DNA of 64,000 nt from an uncultured Saprospiraceae bacterium. Its GTDB lineage: Bacteria; Bacteroidota; Bacteroidia; Chitinophagales; Saprospiraceae. This document shows positions 18,765-27,812 of this stretch, piece by piece (the first letter of the stretch is position 1; every line of letters begins with the position of its first letter). The notes under the pieces are model-generated. The model was not told where the DNA came from. It worked only from the letters and a program-made list of their open reading frames with translations, and did not search any database. The stretch lies in the NCBI GenBank assembly GCA_937959115.1, contig CALGAW010000035.1, positions 62,001 through 126,000 of the forward strand. Direction: 5' to 3'. A program made the position numbers and the translations under genes.

Positions 18765-18825
18765 TTAAACCGCATTATGCAATAGGAATCAACTTTTGGG
18801 TTCAAACTACTTCAAAATCAATGAA
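18765..18825 (+). repeat. Partial copy of the 44-kb MITE-like element (left end)
   Basis: Begins TTAAACCGCATTATGCAATAG and stays alignable without gaps to the left end of the element at 44176 for about 33 further bases (23 identical), ending in the shared CTTCAAAA. No matching inverted right end is found nearby, so this is a solo or decayed copy. Confidence 0.65.
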
Positions 18826-19081
18826 GACTTAGGTTGCTCGAACGTCCGCCTATTTTTAAGAAGACATTAAGGCTCGAACACCCTAGGGGGTCGGAACTAT
18901 TTAAAAGACGCTCTGACACGAATCTCTATTTTTAACGAACGGAGACTCGAATATTGTATTTTGAAGCCAAAAGCTAATTCCCAATACCTTATTGAGCCTT
19001 CATTTCTCAGCTTTTGCATCTTTTCGAACAGAAAAGGGTGCTGCGACTTGCCTAACAGGTTTAATCAGATCTGAATTCGGT

Positions 19082-20134
19082 TTATTTAATCCTCAATCTC
19101 GTTTTAACAGGAAAGTGGTCACTATATTTCTCGGTATAGTCTACAGCATAGTGTGTTGCTTTAAACATCTTAGAATCATAGAAAACATAGTCTATTCGCA
19201 AACCAGGAATCGGACCTGCGTAGGTTGGAGACAAGCCGCTACCTGCTACTACGAAACTGTCATCCAGCGAAGTGCTCAACTGGCGGTAGGCATAAGACGT
19301 AGGTGTTGCGTTTAAATCACTACATAAAATCACGGGGTATGGACTGTCTTCTAAGTACTTTAGTACCATCTTGATCTGTTTTTCCCGCTCCACACTGCCA
19401 CGCGCCACCTTACCAAACAGCTGGCGCACTGCCCCATGATCATTTGCTAAGGGATTATTGATGGTTTCAAATTGAGTATCGCCAAATGACAACGACTGTA
19501 AATGAATGTCAATGACCCGAATGGTATCGCGGCCTTTTACAATATCCACATAGATCAACCCATTGTGTTTATTGGTCAATGGATCATAATGTTCGTTGAT
19601 GATTGGAAACTTAGAGAACACTGCATTTCCATAGAAATTGCTGTAGTGGTAAGGATAGTCCACTCGTTTCAAAACATAATCCAAGATTGGTTTCATGTAA
19701 CCAAAGGATTCTTGAAAGCAAACAATATCAGCGGTTAGTTTTTTATGAAAATGAATAGCCTTCACCAAACGGTTGATTTCTGCTTCATTGCGAATCGGCT
19801 GATTGTGGAATCGCTGTAAATTAAACGAAGTCACTGTTAATTCATTATCAGAAGCTTCGTCATTCTTGTTAAATAAGCCAAGTTGGAAAGATGCATTCAG
19901 CTGTGGCCAGCCAATCAAAAGCAATAATAGTGGCAAAATAGCCCATTTCGAACGTTTAAAGAGCCAGTAAGCTGCCAAAACCAGTTGAGGGAGGAGTAGG
20001 GCAAGGAAGCCAAAACTAAAGACAACAGGGAGCCGCCAAGCGCTCGGTTCAATGTAATAAGCGGAAAGACAGAGCAACCAAGCAACAGTTGCCGCTACAT
20101 ATAGGAGATAAAAGAGTGGTTGGATCAACCTCAT
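19082..20134 (-). CDS. Membrane-anchored endonuclease/exonuclease/phosphatase (EEP) family protein
   Basis: A 350-residue protein with three N-terminal helices (about 5-25, 32-57, 62-80) and an EEP domain (about 95-350). Family motifs are present: TVTSFNLQRFHN, IVCFQES with the metal-binding Glu, VIDIHLQSL, ILCSDLNATPTSYAY with the catalytic Asp/Asn, IDYVFYD, and the terminal YSDHFPVKTRL with the catalytic His. Members act on phosphodiesters of nucleic acids, lipids or inositol phosphates; membrane anchoring favours an extracytoplasmic or lipid substrate, which is inference. Its ATG overlaps the rhomboid stop by 4 bp. Confidence 0.86.
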   Translation of the reverse strand: MRLIQPLFYLLYVAATVAWLLCLSAYYIEPSAWRLPVVFSFGFLALLLPQLVLAAYWLFKRSKWAILPLLLLLIGWPQLNASFQLGLFNKNDEASDNELTVTSFNLQRFHNQPIRNEAEINRLVKAIHFHKKLTADIVCFQESFGYMKPILDYVLKRVDYPYHYSNFYGNAVFSKFPIINEHYDPLTNKHNGLIYVDIVKGRDTIRVIDIHLQSLSFGDTQFETINNPLANDHGAVRQLFGKVARGSVEREKQIKMVLKYLEDSPYPVILCSDLNATPTSYAYRQLSTSLDDSFVVAGSGLSPTYAGPIPGLRIDYVFYDSKMFKATHYAVDYTEKYSDHFPVKTRLRIK

Positions 20135-21054
20135 TTATCATTATCCGATTCTGCAAGGAAATCTTTATCCTCTTCTGTCAGGCTATCATAACCAGAATCA
20201 TTGATTTTGTCTAGAATCTCATCAACCCGTTCTTGCCTTGACTGTTGCGCTTCTTTTTTTCGGTCATCTGCATACCGTTTGGTCTTTACAACTCTCATGT
20301 GCGGATTGTGTTCTGGCGCTCGTCTTCCTCGAGCGGCTCCACCAACAAACAAACCACTAAATGCACTGGCTATGGGATCCCACATTCGATTGAAGGAAAC
20401 GGATAAGTCATTACCATTTTGAAGTAGATAGATAAACAACCAACCTATAATCATACCTCCGATGTGTGCCATTTCGCCTCCTGTATTCAAGCCAGGAATT
20501 GCTATAATCGTCAAGAGCATCAGCACTAGAGTAACATATTTTAGTCTTACTGCGCCTAGGAAGATCAAATGAATAACATAGTCGGGTCTAAGCACAGTTG
20601 TCGCCATTACCACAGCCCAAACAGCTGCAGAAGCGCCCAGCATCCCAGAACTAGGAAAACCAAGCAATCCAGTGAGCCAATACATGGCTGCGCCTGCCAA
20701 TCCGCCTATTATATAAAGCGGTAATACCTTACGATTGCCTAGGAAGTCTTGGAAAATTCGCCCATAAATGTAAAACAGCAACATGTTCATGGCAAAATGC
20801 ATCAGCCCTTCATGTAAAAACATATAGGTAAACAGGCTCCATGGCTTCCAAATCAACCCGGTTGGGCTCGGCGGAACCATAAACCATCTAACTACGCCTT
20901 TAATAATCCCAGTATCTCCCTGAAAAATCAGAAAGAACAAGGCATATAACACTACGATTGACAAGAAGATAGCAGTATTAACCAGTATTATCTGGATCAC
21001 CATATTGCCATATTGAAACTGGCGTTTCGCATCTTCCCAAATTGTTCCTAACAT
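20131..21054 (-). CDS. Rhomboid-family intramembrane serine protease
   Basis: A 307-residue protease with at least six membrane helices and a soluble, charged C-terminal tail (about 235-307). The catalytic dyad is Ser142 in MLGASAAVW and His197 in EMAHIGGMIIG; the conserved loop HEGLMHFAMN (His81, His86, Asn90) is also present. It cleaves transmembrane segments of client proteins in the inner membrane. It is followed with a 4-bp ATGA overlap by the EEP gene and preceded by another rhomboid gene 357 bp upstream, and beyond that mutL. Confidence 0.9.
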   Translation of the reverse strand: MLGTIWEDAKRQFQYGNMVIQIILVNTAIFLSIVVLYALFFLIFQGDTGIIKGVVRWFMVPPSPTGLIWKPWSLFTYMFLHEGLMHFAMNMLLFYIYGRIFQDFLGNRKVLPLYIIGGLAGAAMYWLTGLLGFPSSGMLGASAAVWAVVMATTVLRPDYVIHLIFLGAVRLKYVTLVLMLLTIIAIPGLNTGGEMAHIGGMIIGWLFIYLLQNGNDLSVSFNRMWDPIASAFSGLFVGGAARGRRAPEHNPHMRVVKTKRYADDRKKEAQQSRQERVDEILDKINDSGYDSLTEEDKDFLAESDNDK

Positions 21055-21411
21055 ATGCTGGCTTATTTCTTCAAAGCTTCAAATTAAATGAAATTCAACA
21101 AAAATAAAAGTATTTTCGACAAAGGCATTCGAAAACACTGATTAATTAACAACGAAAAATTGACTATTCTAGTTTACTCTAAAAGTAGATCTGTCGTGAA
21201 TCCTTATCTATTAAACGTTTAAAACGGAATTCTGTTTAAACGTGGTATTGTCATGGATCTCTTTACAGTTGGCTTTAAACTGATCACAATGGATTTGCGA
21301 TTACATTGCCTTGCATATATTATTTGCCAAAAACTGTTTACGAACCTCCTAGGTCAAAAAAAACTCGCAGGTTAGTAGACTGATTTTAAGGATTCAGATA
21401 ACGTATTGAAC
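21055..21411. other. Intergenic region between the two rhomboid genes
   Basis: 357 bp without a supported gene. The only structure seen is an inverted repeat at 21215-21243 (9-bp arms ACGTTTAAA and TTTAAACGT). It presumably holds the promoter of the downstream rhomboid gene. Confidence 0.55.
21215..21243. repeat. Short inverted repeat with 9-bp arms
   Basis: Arms ACGTTTAAA and TTTAAACGT are perfect complements separated by 11 bases. There is no T-tract, so an operator or a chance AT-rich dyad is as likely as a terminator. Confidence 0.35.
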
Positions 21412-22047
21412 CTAAAAGCCTTGCCGTTTCCAAATCCATACGATAGCCATTCCCACCAACGCTCCACCAATATGTGCGAAGTGAGCGATTTGAGACCCGT
21501 ATCCGGAGAAGCCCATAAATAACTCCAAGCCCATATAGATGAGACCAAAGTACTTGGCTTTTATTGGGATCGGTGGGATGATCAACTGAATGGTTTGATT
21601 TGGGTATAACATGACAAAGCCCATGACCAGGCCAAACACAGCGCCTGAGGCACCCCACATACTAGAATTTATACTTGCTGATCCTAGATAATAAATTTCA
21701 ATTGTTAATACGATTAGGTGAAGTAACATGGCGCCAAAACCACAGGACAGATAATAAAATAGGAATTTCTTTGGACCAAATCGTTGTTCAAGAGGCGGAC
21801 CAAAGAAAAATACACCAACCATATTGAATAGAATATGGTTTAGGCTCGCGTGCATAAACATATGCGTGACCAACTGAAAAGGCTGAAAGCCTTCTGAGGC
21901 AGGGTAGAACAGCGCAAGAATACCACGATCTACTGTTGTCCCAAACAACTCTGTCGGATTACTCAAAAATACCATCGTTCCAATGAACATCAGCACATTA
22001 ATAATCAATAAATTCTTTACAACTTCTGTTAATTGCATTCCACCCAT
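21412..22047 (-). CDS. Rhomboid-family intramembrane serine protease
   Basis: A compact 211-residue six-helix rhomboid. Catalytic Ser134 in MWGASGAVFGL and His192 in HFAHIGGALVG; the loop HMFMHASLNHILFN supplies the conserved His and Asn residues. It is a second, shorter paralogue of the rhomboid at 20131-21054. It starts 14 bp after the mutL stop, and a second ATG at 22038 is an alternative start. The mutL-rhomboid-rhomboid order is familiar from other Bacteroidota. Confidence 0.9.
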   Translation of the reverse strand: MGGMQLTEVVKNLLIINVLMFIGTMVFLSNPTELFGTTVDRGILALFYPASEGFQPFQLVTHMFMHASLNHILFNMVGVFFFGPPLEQRFGPKKFLFYYLSCGFGAMLLHLIVLTIEIYYLGSASINSSMWGASGAVFGLVMGFVMLYPNQTIQLIIPPIPIKAKYFGLIYMGLELFMGFSGYGSQIAHFAHIGGALVGMAIVWIWKRQGF

Positions 22048-22061
22048 AAAATCAAATTCGT

Positions 22062-23921
22062 TTAGTCTTTAAATTGTTTAATGATTTCTTCAAGATCATA
22101 CGTAATAAAACAGTGTCGACCGCTTGGCGACTTATAAGGCACCTGACATCCAAACAACTGGTCTATAATTAATTGCATTTCTGTTGTAGTTAATTCTTGG
22201 CCACGTTTTACTGCCATACTTTTTGCCAAAGAACGCGCCAAATTATCTTGAACATTCACATATAGATCAATGTTTTGCTTGTATTGCTCTACGAGTTGAC
22301 CAATCACTTCCTCTTCCTTTCCTGACTTTAGATCAACTGGAGCCCCATGAATCACAAAAGAGTCTTTCCCAAAGTCTTGAATATCAAACCCTAGTTGATT
22401 GATTTGTGGCAACACCTCCGACATGATGTCCATATCTGATATGGAGAAGGTCACCGTTTTGGGAAACAATAGCTTCTGGGTTCCAACTTCTCCGTTTCTG
22501 AAGGCAGTCATGTATTTTTCGTAAAGAATCCGCTCGTGCGCTGCTTGCTGATCGATCAGTAGAAAGCCAGACTTGATTTGACTTACAATAAACTGATTGT
22601 GAATTTGATATGGCTTTTTACGTTGCTTAGAAAACGATCCCTCTTTATCATCAATAGAAGCCTCGTCTTTCCATCCGCTTTCAATAATCATTGGTCGTTC
22701 CTGAGGCTCCGTATCTTCATCTGGGTCAAATGCTTCAACGCCTTCAAACAAATCTTTCCAGTTCTTTAGATTGGTCTGTTGTAGTGGATGTTCTTCCTTA
22801 TTAAATCCTTGAGTGTCATTGGTTCCAGCAGCAGGTTGTGCATTACCTTTGTTTGCGCGATTTTGTGCCGCCTCCATTTCTTGTTGTCGGGTGATGAATG
22901 TTTCCTGATTGAAATCAAGGGTTGGTGAAATGCTGTATTGCCCAAGGGCGTGCAACACGGTTACCTTGATGTAATTGTAAACTAGTCGCTCATCAGCAAA
23001 CTTGATTTCTTGCTTTGTTGGATGAATATTAATATCTAAATCTGCAGGATCCATTTCTATGAAAATTACATACAATGGGAAGGTATCCTTTGGCATGATA
23101 TCCTCAAAAGCCTTCATTACTGCATGATGCAAGTAGCCTGATTTAATAAACCGACCATTGACAAAAAAGAACTGATCGCCTCTTCGTTTCTTTGCGAATT
23201 CAGGCTTTCCGATGTAGCCAGTCAATTTTATTGCGTCTGTTTCTTCACCGATTGGCACTAGTTTTTTATTCCAATTGGCGCCAAACAGTCCTACGATTCG
23301 TTGGCGGAGGTTGCCTGCGGCGAGGTGATAGACTTCATTGTCATTATGATGAAGGGAGAAAAACACATCACAGTTTGCTAGTGCTATTCTAGTAAACTCA
23401 TTGTAAATGTGGTTCATCTCTACGGAGTCCGACTTCAAAAACTTTCGTCTAGCGGGTACATTGTAAAATAGGTTTTTGATACTGATAGTTGTACCAGCAG
23501 CGCATTGACAGGCTTCTTGCAGCTTAACTTCTGATCCCTCTATGATGATTTTGGTGCCGAGCTCATCACTTGCCTTCTTCGTGCGCATTTCTATTTGTGC
23601 GATTGCAGCAATAGAGGCAAGCGCTTCCCCTCTAAATCCCATTGTATTGATGGCAAACAAGTCTTTTGCTTCTTTGATTTTGGAAGTCGCGTGGCGTTCG
23701 AAGCAGATTCTAGCATCCAGTTCAGACATACCACATCCGTTGTCAATGACTTGTATCAGTGTTTTTCCGGCATCTTTGACCACTAGTTTTACAGCTGTTG
23801 CTCCAGAGTCAATCGCGTTTTCTACCAGCTCCTTTACGGCGGAGGCGGGGCGCTGAATCACCTCGCCAGCAGCAATCTGATTGGCGATGTGGTCTGGGAG
23901 TAGCTGAATTAGATCAGCCAT
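22062..23921 (-). CDS. mutL: DNA mismatch repair protein MutL
   Basis: 619 residues, normal MutL length. The GHKL ATPase domain (1-330) has Glu31 and Asn35 in KELVENAIDSG, DNGCGM (60-65) and TMGFRGEALASI. A variable linker (about 345-435) leads to the C-terminal dimerisation domain. That domain has DQQAAHERILYE (about 456-467) where endonuclease-type MutL has DQHA(x)2E(x)4E, and SPSGRHC near the end where the zinc-binding CPHGRP usually stands. The metal ligands are thus partly replaced, so nicking activity is doubtful. It couples MutS mismatch recognition to downstream repair. Confidence 0.96.
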   Translation of the reverse strand: MADLIQLLPDHIANQIAAGEVIQRPASAVKELVENAIDSGATAVKLVVKDAGKTLIQVIDNGCGMSELDARICFERHATSKIKEAKDLFAINTMGFRGEALASIAAIAQIEMRTKKASDELGTKIIIEGSEVKLQEACQCAAGTTISIKNLFYNVPARRKFLKSDSVEMNHIYNEFTRIALANCDVFFSLHHNDNEVYHLAAGNLRQRIVGLFGANWNKKLVPIGEETDAIKLTGYIGKPEFAKKRRGDQFFFVNGRFIKSGYLHHAVMKAFEDIMPKDTFPLYVIFIEMDPADLDINIHPTKQEIKFADERLVYNYIKVTVLHALGQYSISPTLDFNQETFITRQQEMEAAQNRANKGNAQPAAGTNDTQGFNKEEHPLQQTNLKNWKDLFEGVEAFDPDEDTEPQERPMIIESGWKDEASIDDKEGSFSKQRKKPYQIHNQFIVSQIKSGFLLIDQQAAHERILYEKYMTAFRNGEVGTQKLLFPKTVTFSISDMDIMSEVLPQINQLGFDIQDFGKDSFVIHGAPVDLKSGKEEEVIGQLVEQYKQNIDLYVNVQDNLARSLAKSMAVKRGQELTTTEMQLIIDQLFGCQVPYKSPSGRHCFITYDLEEIIKQFKD

Positions 23922-23964
23922 TGATTCGTATTCTATTTATGGTTATCAAAATGGGCTTATTGTT

Positions 23965-24285
23965 TTAAATTGATAATTTGTCCAACAAAAGTGGTAAAAA
24001 TTCTTTGATAAAAAAATAAAAAACGACCAACAGTATAAAGACAATACCAATGACCCGCATATTTGTTTGTCGGCTCATTGCTTTTCGATGCGCTGCTCGG
24101 TCTTTTGACTGTTGAAAGCTTTGAGAAATTCGTCGCTTAGATCCTTCTACAGATTTATCATTTTGACGCGCCTTTTCCTTTTCTCTGAGCTCTCGTTCCT
24201 CTTTTTTCTCATCGTAGAATCTTGGTTGATAGTCAAACTTCCTTGATTTCAACTTGCTTCTACCTAGGATATTGGGAAGTTTCAT
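23965..24285 (-). CDS. Small tail-anchored basic protein, unknown function
   Basis: A 106-residue protein with a highly charged, Lys/Arg/Glu-rich cytoplasmic part (1-75, probably helical or coiled coil around 25-55) and one C-terminal membrane helix (about 77-98). No family is recognised with certainty; the form is common for small proteins next to mutL in Bacteroidota. It lies 43 bp upstream of mutL in the same direction and is likely co-transcribed. Confidence 0.65.
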   Translation of the reverse strand: MKLPNILGRSKLKSRKFDYQPRFYDEKKEERELREKEKARQNDKSVEGSKRRISQSFQQSKDRAAHRKAMSRQTNMRVIGIVFILLVVFYFFIKEFLPLLLDKLSI

Positions 24286-24568
24286 ACAATTTATTTTCTC
24301 CCAAGTTACAAAAAAATAGAGTTTAGAGTCAAGGGGGTAATGAAGGAAGAAGATCGAATGTTTAATATCTAATGCAGAAGGATTTTGCTTTTTCTGTGGA
24401 TACCTTAGTTTGAAAAGGCTTCCACGAATGATTTTTCATTAAGATTCAACTGCTCGAATCAAGGAAAACCGTTCGAGCATTCTTGTTTTTCAAAAAATAG
24501 TACTATTTTATAATGGTCTCTAAATAAAGTAATAAGGAATTGTTTATTCAGATTAAAATAAGAAAATC

Positions 24569-24576
24569 TACTTTTG
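24569..24576 (+). promoter_or_regulatory. Candidate -7 promoter box TACTTTTG
   Basis: Matches TANNTTTG. Transcription would begin near 24583, just after the first in-frame ATG (24580), which supports the later ATG at 24640 as the real start of the beta-helix protein. The same TACTTTTG occurs at 47525. Confidence 0.4.
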
Positions 24577-24639
24577 CTCATGTTTACGACGAATATTAAT
24601 ATCCATCGTTCAGCTTTTACCAATGCTTTTGTGAAAAGG

Positions 24640-27315
24640 ATGACTATTATCATCTTAATAGTAGTTGTGTACCAAATGATTAGTTTTGCCGCGATCCCAA
24701 TCAATGGAGGAAATGAATCTGATATCCAAGCAGTCCTAGACAATATGCCTTTAGTTGGTGGTGATCGGACCATTCACCTCAATGGTACATTTAATAAACT
24801 GAACAGACAGGTTTACATCGAAAAAAACAACGTAAAAATTATTGGTATTAATGATCCACAGTTGATCAATATTGTGTTTTTGATTGATGCACATAATGTG
24901 ACGCTTGATGACTTAACGCTGCGGGGAAGTGGACAAGGATTGTGTATTGTGATCGGTAATTTACCGCCAGGGTCTAACTTCCCATTTACAGAGGCAAGTC
25001 TTACGAATCTTTGCCATAGCAATATCATTCAAAACTGCCGATTTAAAGATTTATATAGCCAGCAAGGGGAAGGAGGAGCCATTATTAGAATAGAACCTTT
25101 TCATAATCATTATGGTAATAAAATATTAAATAACTCATTTACAGGATGGGGAAACGGTTCCGCATTAACCCATGTCGTTAAGGTTGGAGGCGAACGGCTT
25201 AATACTGATGGTTCATACAGTAACCATCCTGTTTTTAGTGATATTACCGTGATCAAAGGCAATTATATTGAAGGAAATTTATCTTCTCCTCCAGGTACTT
25301 ATTCTTCAACCATTCAAGTATATAATCCGTCTCATGTATTGTGTAATGAAATCAGAAATGCCTTTGTGGGCGTATCGACAAAAGGTAGCGACAACTTAGT
25401 AAAAGGCAACAGAATTTATGGAATGTATGGAGATGGAGGACTCTACATGCGAGATGGTAATAACAATATCTTTGAAGACAATCTAGTAGAAGGTGGCTTC
25501 GCTGGGTTTTATGCTTGGAGCGGGAAACAAGCCATCTTTAAAAACAATGTCTTTGCGAATAATACACGATGTGGGACGATTAATTCCGCTAAACACAATG
25601 GCTACAGAGTAGCAGGATGGGACATGGCACAAGACCCATTAGCACCTCAAGGCCTTGCGTTTTATGGTCAAACAAGTCATCAGTTCACGAATGATCAAAG
25701 TCTTTTTGTCAACAATACCTTCTACAAGAACAGCTATGGTGTTCAATGGGATATCTGGACACCACAAACCTCATTTGGTAAGCCAGACACGACCTATTTT
25801 GTCAACAATATTTTTTGGGGTGATGACGGAAATACCTTTCGAGATCACTTATTCCTTAAGTGGAACCCTGGTAATCCAAGTGACCAAGGAGGAATCCCGA
25901 ATGACCCAGTTCCAAACTCAGTGTATTTGTACAATAACATCTTTCACAATGGGTTTAATGGTAGTGTACCATCTGTGTATGTTGCTGGAGCCGCGAATGA
26001 CGCTACGGTAACCTGGACACCTTGTATGCAATCATTTCCTTATGCTCCTATCAATGACGCCCAATTGTATGGCTTGGCTAATTCATCCAGTATTCCTGGG
26101 TTTTCATCTGCCTTTGGCTTAATGACTTTCGAAACAAGGAGAGGCGCCCTTCTTGAGGACTGTGACACGACAATTTTGGTAGAAGAGGATTGTCAACTAC
26201 TTGAAAACAGAGGGTTCGATACGAATATGGACAATTGGAATTCCTGGGCATGTGATCCGATCGCAGCAAATGGCGCAGCGAATATCACGAACATCATCCC
26301 AGGACCAGAGGTATGGGTGGCTGGTTTTTACCAAGAAGGAATACCTATCCTACAAGGCGAGGAATACACGGTTTCCTTTCGAGCAAAGGCTGATGCCAAC
26401 CGTTCAATGGATGTGAAATTAGGGCTAGGGGTGCCGCCGTACACTTCCTATGCTTATCAGGTGTACAATCTGACACCGGTAATGCAGAATTTCACCTTTA
26501 CCTTTACCATGACTAATCCGTCGGATCTGAATACCAAATTTGATTTCCTTGTTGGGATTGTTGCTACTCCGGTCCAGATAGATGATGTAAGTATCACGAC
26601 AGGAAACTGTCCGCCTAGTCTTGAGCTCAAGGCTTTTTTAGAAGGCTGCTATAACCCAGGAACTGAGCGGATGAACACTGACTTGAATACCATCCATCGT
26701 GTTCTTCCAGGGCAAGCAAATAGTGATGTGTCTGCTGGCCAGCCTTATAATACTGCTCCTTGGAATTATGGAGGGACGGAAGGCTTGTTGTTTGATGATA
26801 ACTCATACACCAATACTATCGTTGATTGGGTACTGGTTTCGTTGCGTACGGAAGTTGCCCGTACTACAGAAGTCGGTCGGTTTGCGGCCTTGCTGGAAAC
26901 AGATGGTCAGGTTCGGTTTGTGGAACCTGTGAATCTTAGTTTGATGGAAGGAGATTCAGTCTACATTGTACTAGAACACCGTAATCACTTAGGTGTGATG
27001 TCTGCTGACAAGGTGGTGATGACTGCTACGGGGTTGGTTTATGATTTTTCGACTCAAAACACATATGCTAATCCCGGGTTGGGCTCAAAGGAAGTGGTGC
27101 CTGGAGTCTGGACGCTTTACGGAGGAGATGCTGCACAGTTATCGGATATCTTCAGTTATGACATTAACGGGGATGACAGTGCTTTTTGGAAATTTATGAA
27201 TGGTAACTTTTCGACTTATTCTGCTGCAGACCTAAATCTTGATGGTGATGTGAATGCTGTTGACCGGATACTGTGGGCTCGTAACAATGGGGTTAATTCT
27301 GGGGTGCCGCGGTAG
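24640..27315 (+). CDS. Secreted parallel beta-helix protein with CBM-like and dockerin-like C-terminal modules
   Basis: About 891 residues. Signal peptide MTIIILIVVVYQMISFA; right-handed beta-helix of the pectate-lyase/Nos-D type (about 20-500: many N-N-x-F/I turns such as IQNCRFKDL, NNIFEDNLVEGG, FVNNTFYKNSYG); a carbohydrate-binding-like domain (about 520-665, NRGFDTNMDNWNSW to DDVSI); then a C-terminal module of about 220 residues with VDWVLVSLRT, HRNHLGVMSA, and a Ca-loop-like DLNLDGDVNAVDRILW. The same module ends the 2558-residue protein downstream. It has no T9SS sorting domain. An ATG at 24580 would add 20 residues, but a promoter-like box overlaps it. Probable extracellular polysaccharide-binding or -cleaving protein. 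Confidence 0.82.
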   Translation: MTIIILIVVVYQMISFAAIPINGGNESDIQAVLDNMPLVGGDRTIHLNGTFNKLNRQVYIEKNNVKIIGINDPQLINIVFLIDAHNVTLDDLTLRGSGQGLCIVIGNLPPGSNFPFTEASLTNLCHSNIIQNCRFKDLYSQQGEGGAIIRIEPFHNHYGNKILNNSFTGWGNGSALTHVVKVGGERLNTDGSYSNHPVFSDITVIKGNYIEGNLSSPPGTYSSTIQVYNPSHVLCNEIRNAFVGVSTKGSDNLVKGNRIYGMYGDGGLYMRDGNNNIFEDNLVEGGFAGFYAWSGKQAIFKNNVFANNTRCGTINSAKHNGYRVAGWDMAQDPLAPQGLAFYGQTSHQFTNDQSLFVNNTFYKNSYGVQWDIWTPQTSFGKPDTTYFVNNIFWGDDGNTFRDHLFLKWNPGNPSDQGGIPNDPVPNSVYLYNNIFHNGFNGSVPSVYVAGAANDATVTWTPCMQSFPYAPINDAQLYGLANSSSIPGFSSAFGLMTFETRRGALLEDCDTTILVEEDCQLLENRGFDTNMDNWNSWACDPIAANGAANITNIIPGPEVWVAGFYQEGIPILQGEEYTVSFRAKADANRSMDVKLGLGVPPYTSYAYQVYNLTPVMQNFTFTFTMTNPSDLNTKFDFLVGIVATPVQIDDVSITTGNCPPSLELKAFLEGCYNPGTERMNTDLNTIHRVLPGQANSDVSAGQPYNTAPWNYGGTEGLLFDDNSYTNTIVDWVLVSLRTEVARTTEVGRFAALLETDGQVRFVEPVNLSLMEGDSVYIVLEHRNHLGVMSADKVVMTATGLVYDFSTQNTYANPGLGSKEVVPGVWTLYGGDAAQLSDIFSYDINGDDSAFWKFMNGNFSTYSAADLNLDGDVNAVDRILWARNNGVNSGVPR

Positions 27316-27347
27316 GGGAATGGAATGACGGTTCGTGTAAGATTTTT

Positions 27348-27686
27348 CTATTTTAATTTCTCATTATTTGCGTGTCGATTCTTGTCTCTTTTCGTCTTTT
27401 TATCTAGGTTTTTCTTTACTGCTTCTGTTAGGTCTACTCCAGTCTGATTAGCCAAACAAACCAAAACAAACAGCACATCAGCCATCTCATCTGCGAGATC
27501 AGACTGAGCACTTGCTTCATCTTCGGGGCGCTTGAAAGATTGTTCACCGTAAATCCTAGCCATCAAGCGGGATAGTTCTCCCACTTCTTCCATTAACACT
27601 GCTGTGTTTGTCAGTTCATTAAAGTAGCGGACTCCAATACTCTTAATCCATTGGTCTACTGTTTCCTGTGTATCCTTTAAGGTCAT
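27348..27686 (-). CDS. MazG-like nucleotide pyrophosphohydrolase
   Basis: A 112-residue all-alpha NTP pyrophosphatase. The metal-binding pattern EEVGE (33-37) with Glu67xxAsp70 in LADEMADVLF is the MazG-type EExxE...ExxD signature. It hydrolyses NTP or dNTP to the monophosphate and PPi, probably for nucleotide-pool sanitation. Close homologues in Bacteroidota are of this single-domain length. It is convergent with the beta-helix gene and lies 127 bp downstream of dtd, from which a dispersed-repeat-like sequence separates it. Confidence 0.9.
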   Translation of the reverse strand: MTLKDTQETVDQWIKSIGVRYFNELTNTAVLMEEVGELSRLMARIYGEQSFKRPEDEASAQSDLADEMADVLFVLVCLANQTGVDLTEAVKKNLDKKTKRDKNRHANNEKLK

Positions 27687-27704
27687 GTGATGTGTGTTTT
27701 GATG

Positions 27705-27726
27705 TTAAACCTGCATTATGCATTAA
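27705..27726 (+). repeat. Dispersed repeat end, degenerate copy
   Basis: Starts TTAAACCTGCATTATGCA, matching the 44176 element end for its first 18 bases with one mismatch (C to T), then diverges. Lies between the MazG-like gene and dtd. Confidence 0.45.
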
Positions 27727-27812
27727 TTAATCATGGTAATCCTAGAATCAATCTAAGGCGAACCGCCCCGAGCCCTGAAGCTGCATTTTCCTAGAAAATT
27801 AGCGAATTTTCT

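Larger units (their letters stand above)
18669..19081. other. Intergenic region with terminator and repeat-element remnant
   Basis: 413 bp between convergent genes. It contains the terminator at 18710-18741 and a partial copy of the MITE-like element end from 18765. The remainder (18826-19081) shows two GCTCGAAC motifs about 40 bp apart (18836 and 18872) but no gene I can support. Confidence 0.6.

Noticed and set aside
18826-19081. GCTCGAAC-containing stretch considered as a small RNA or tRNA remnant
   Set aside because: No cloverleaf or stable stem is found, and the two motif copies are too short to be meaningful.
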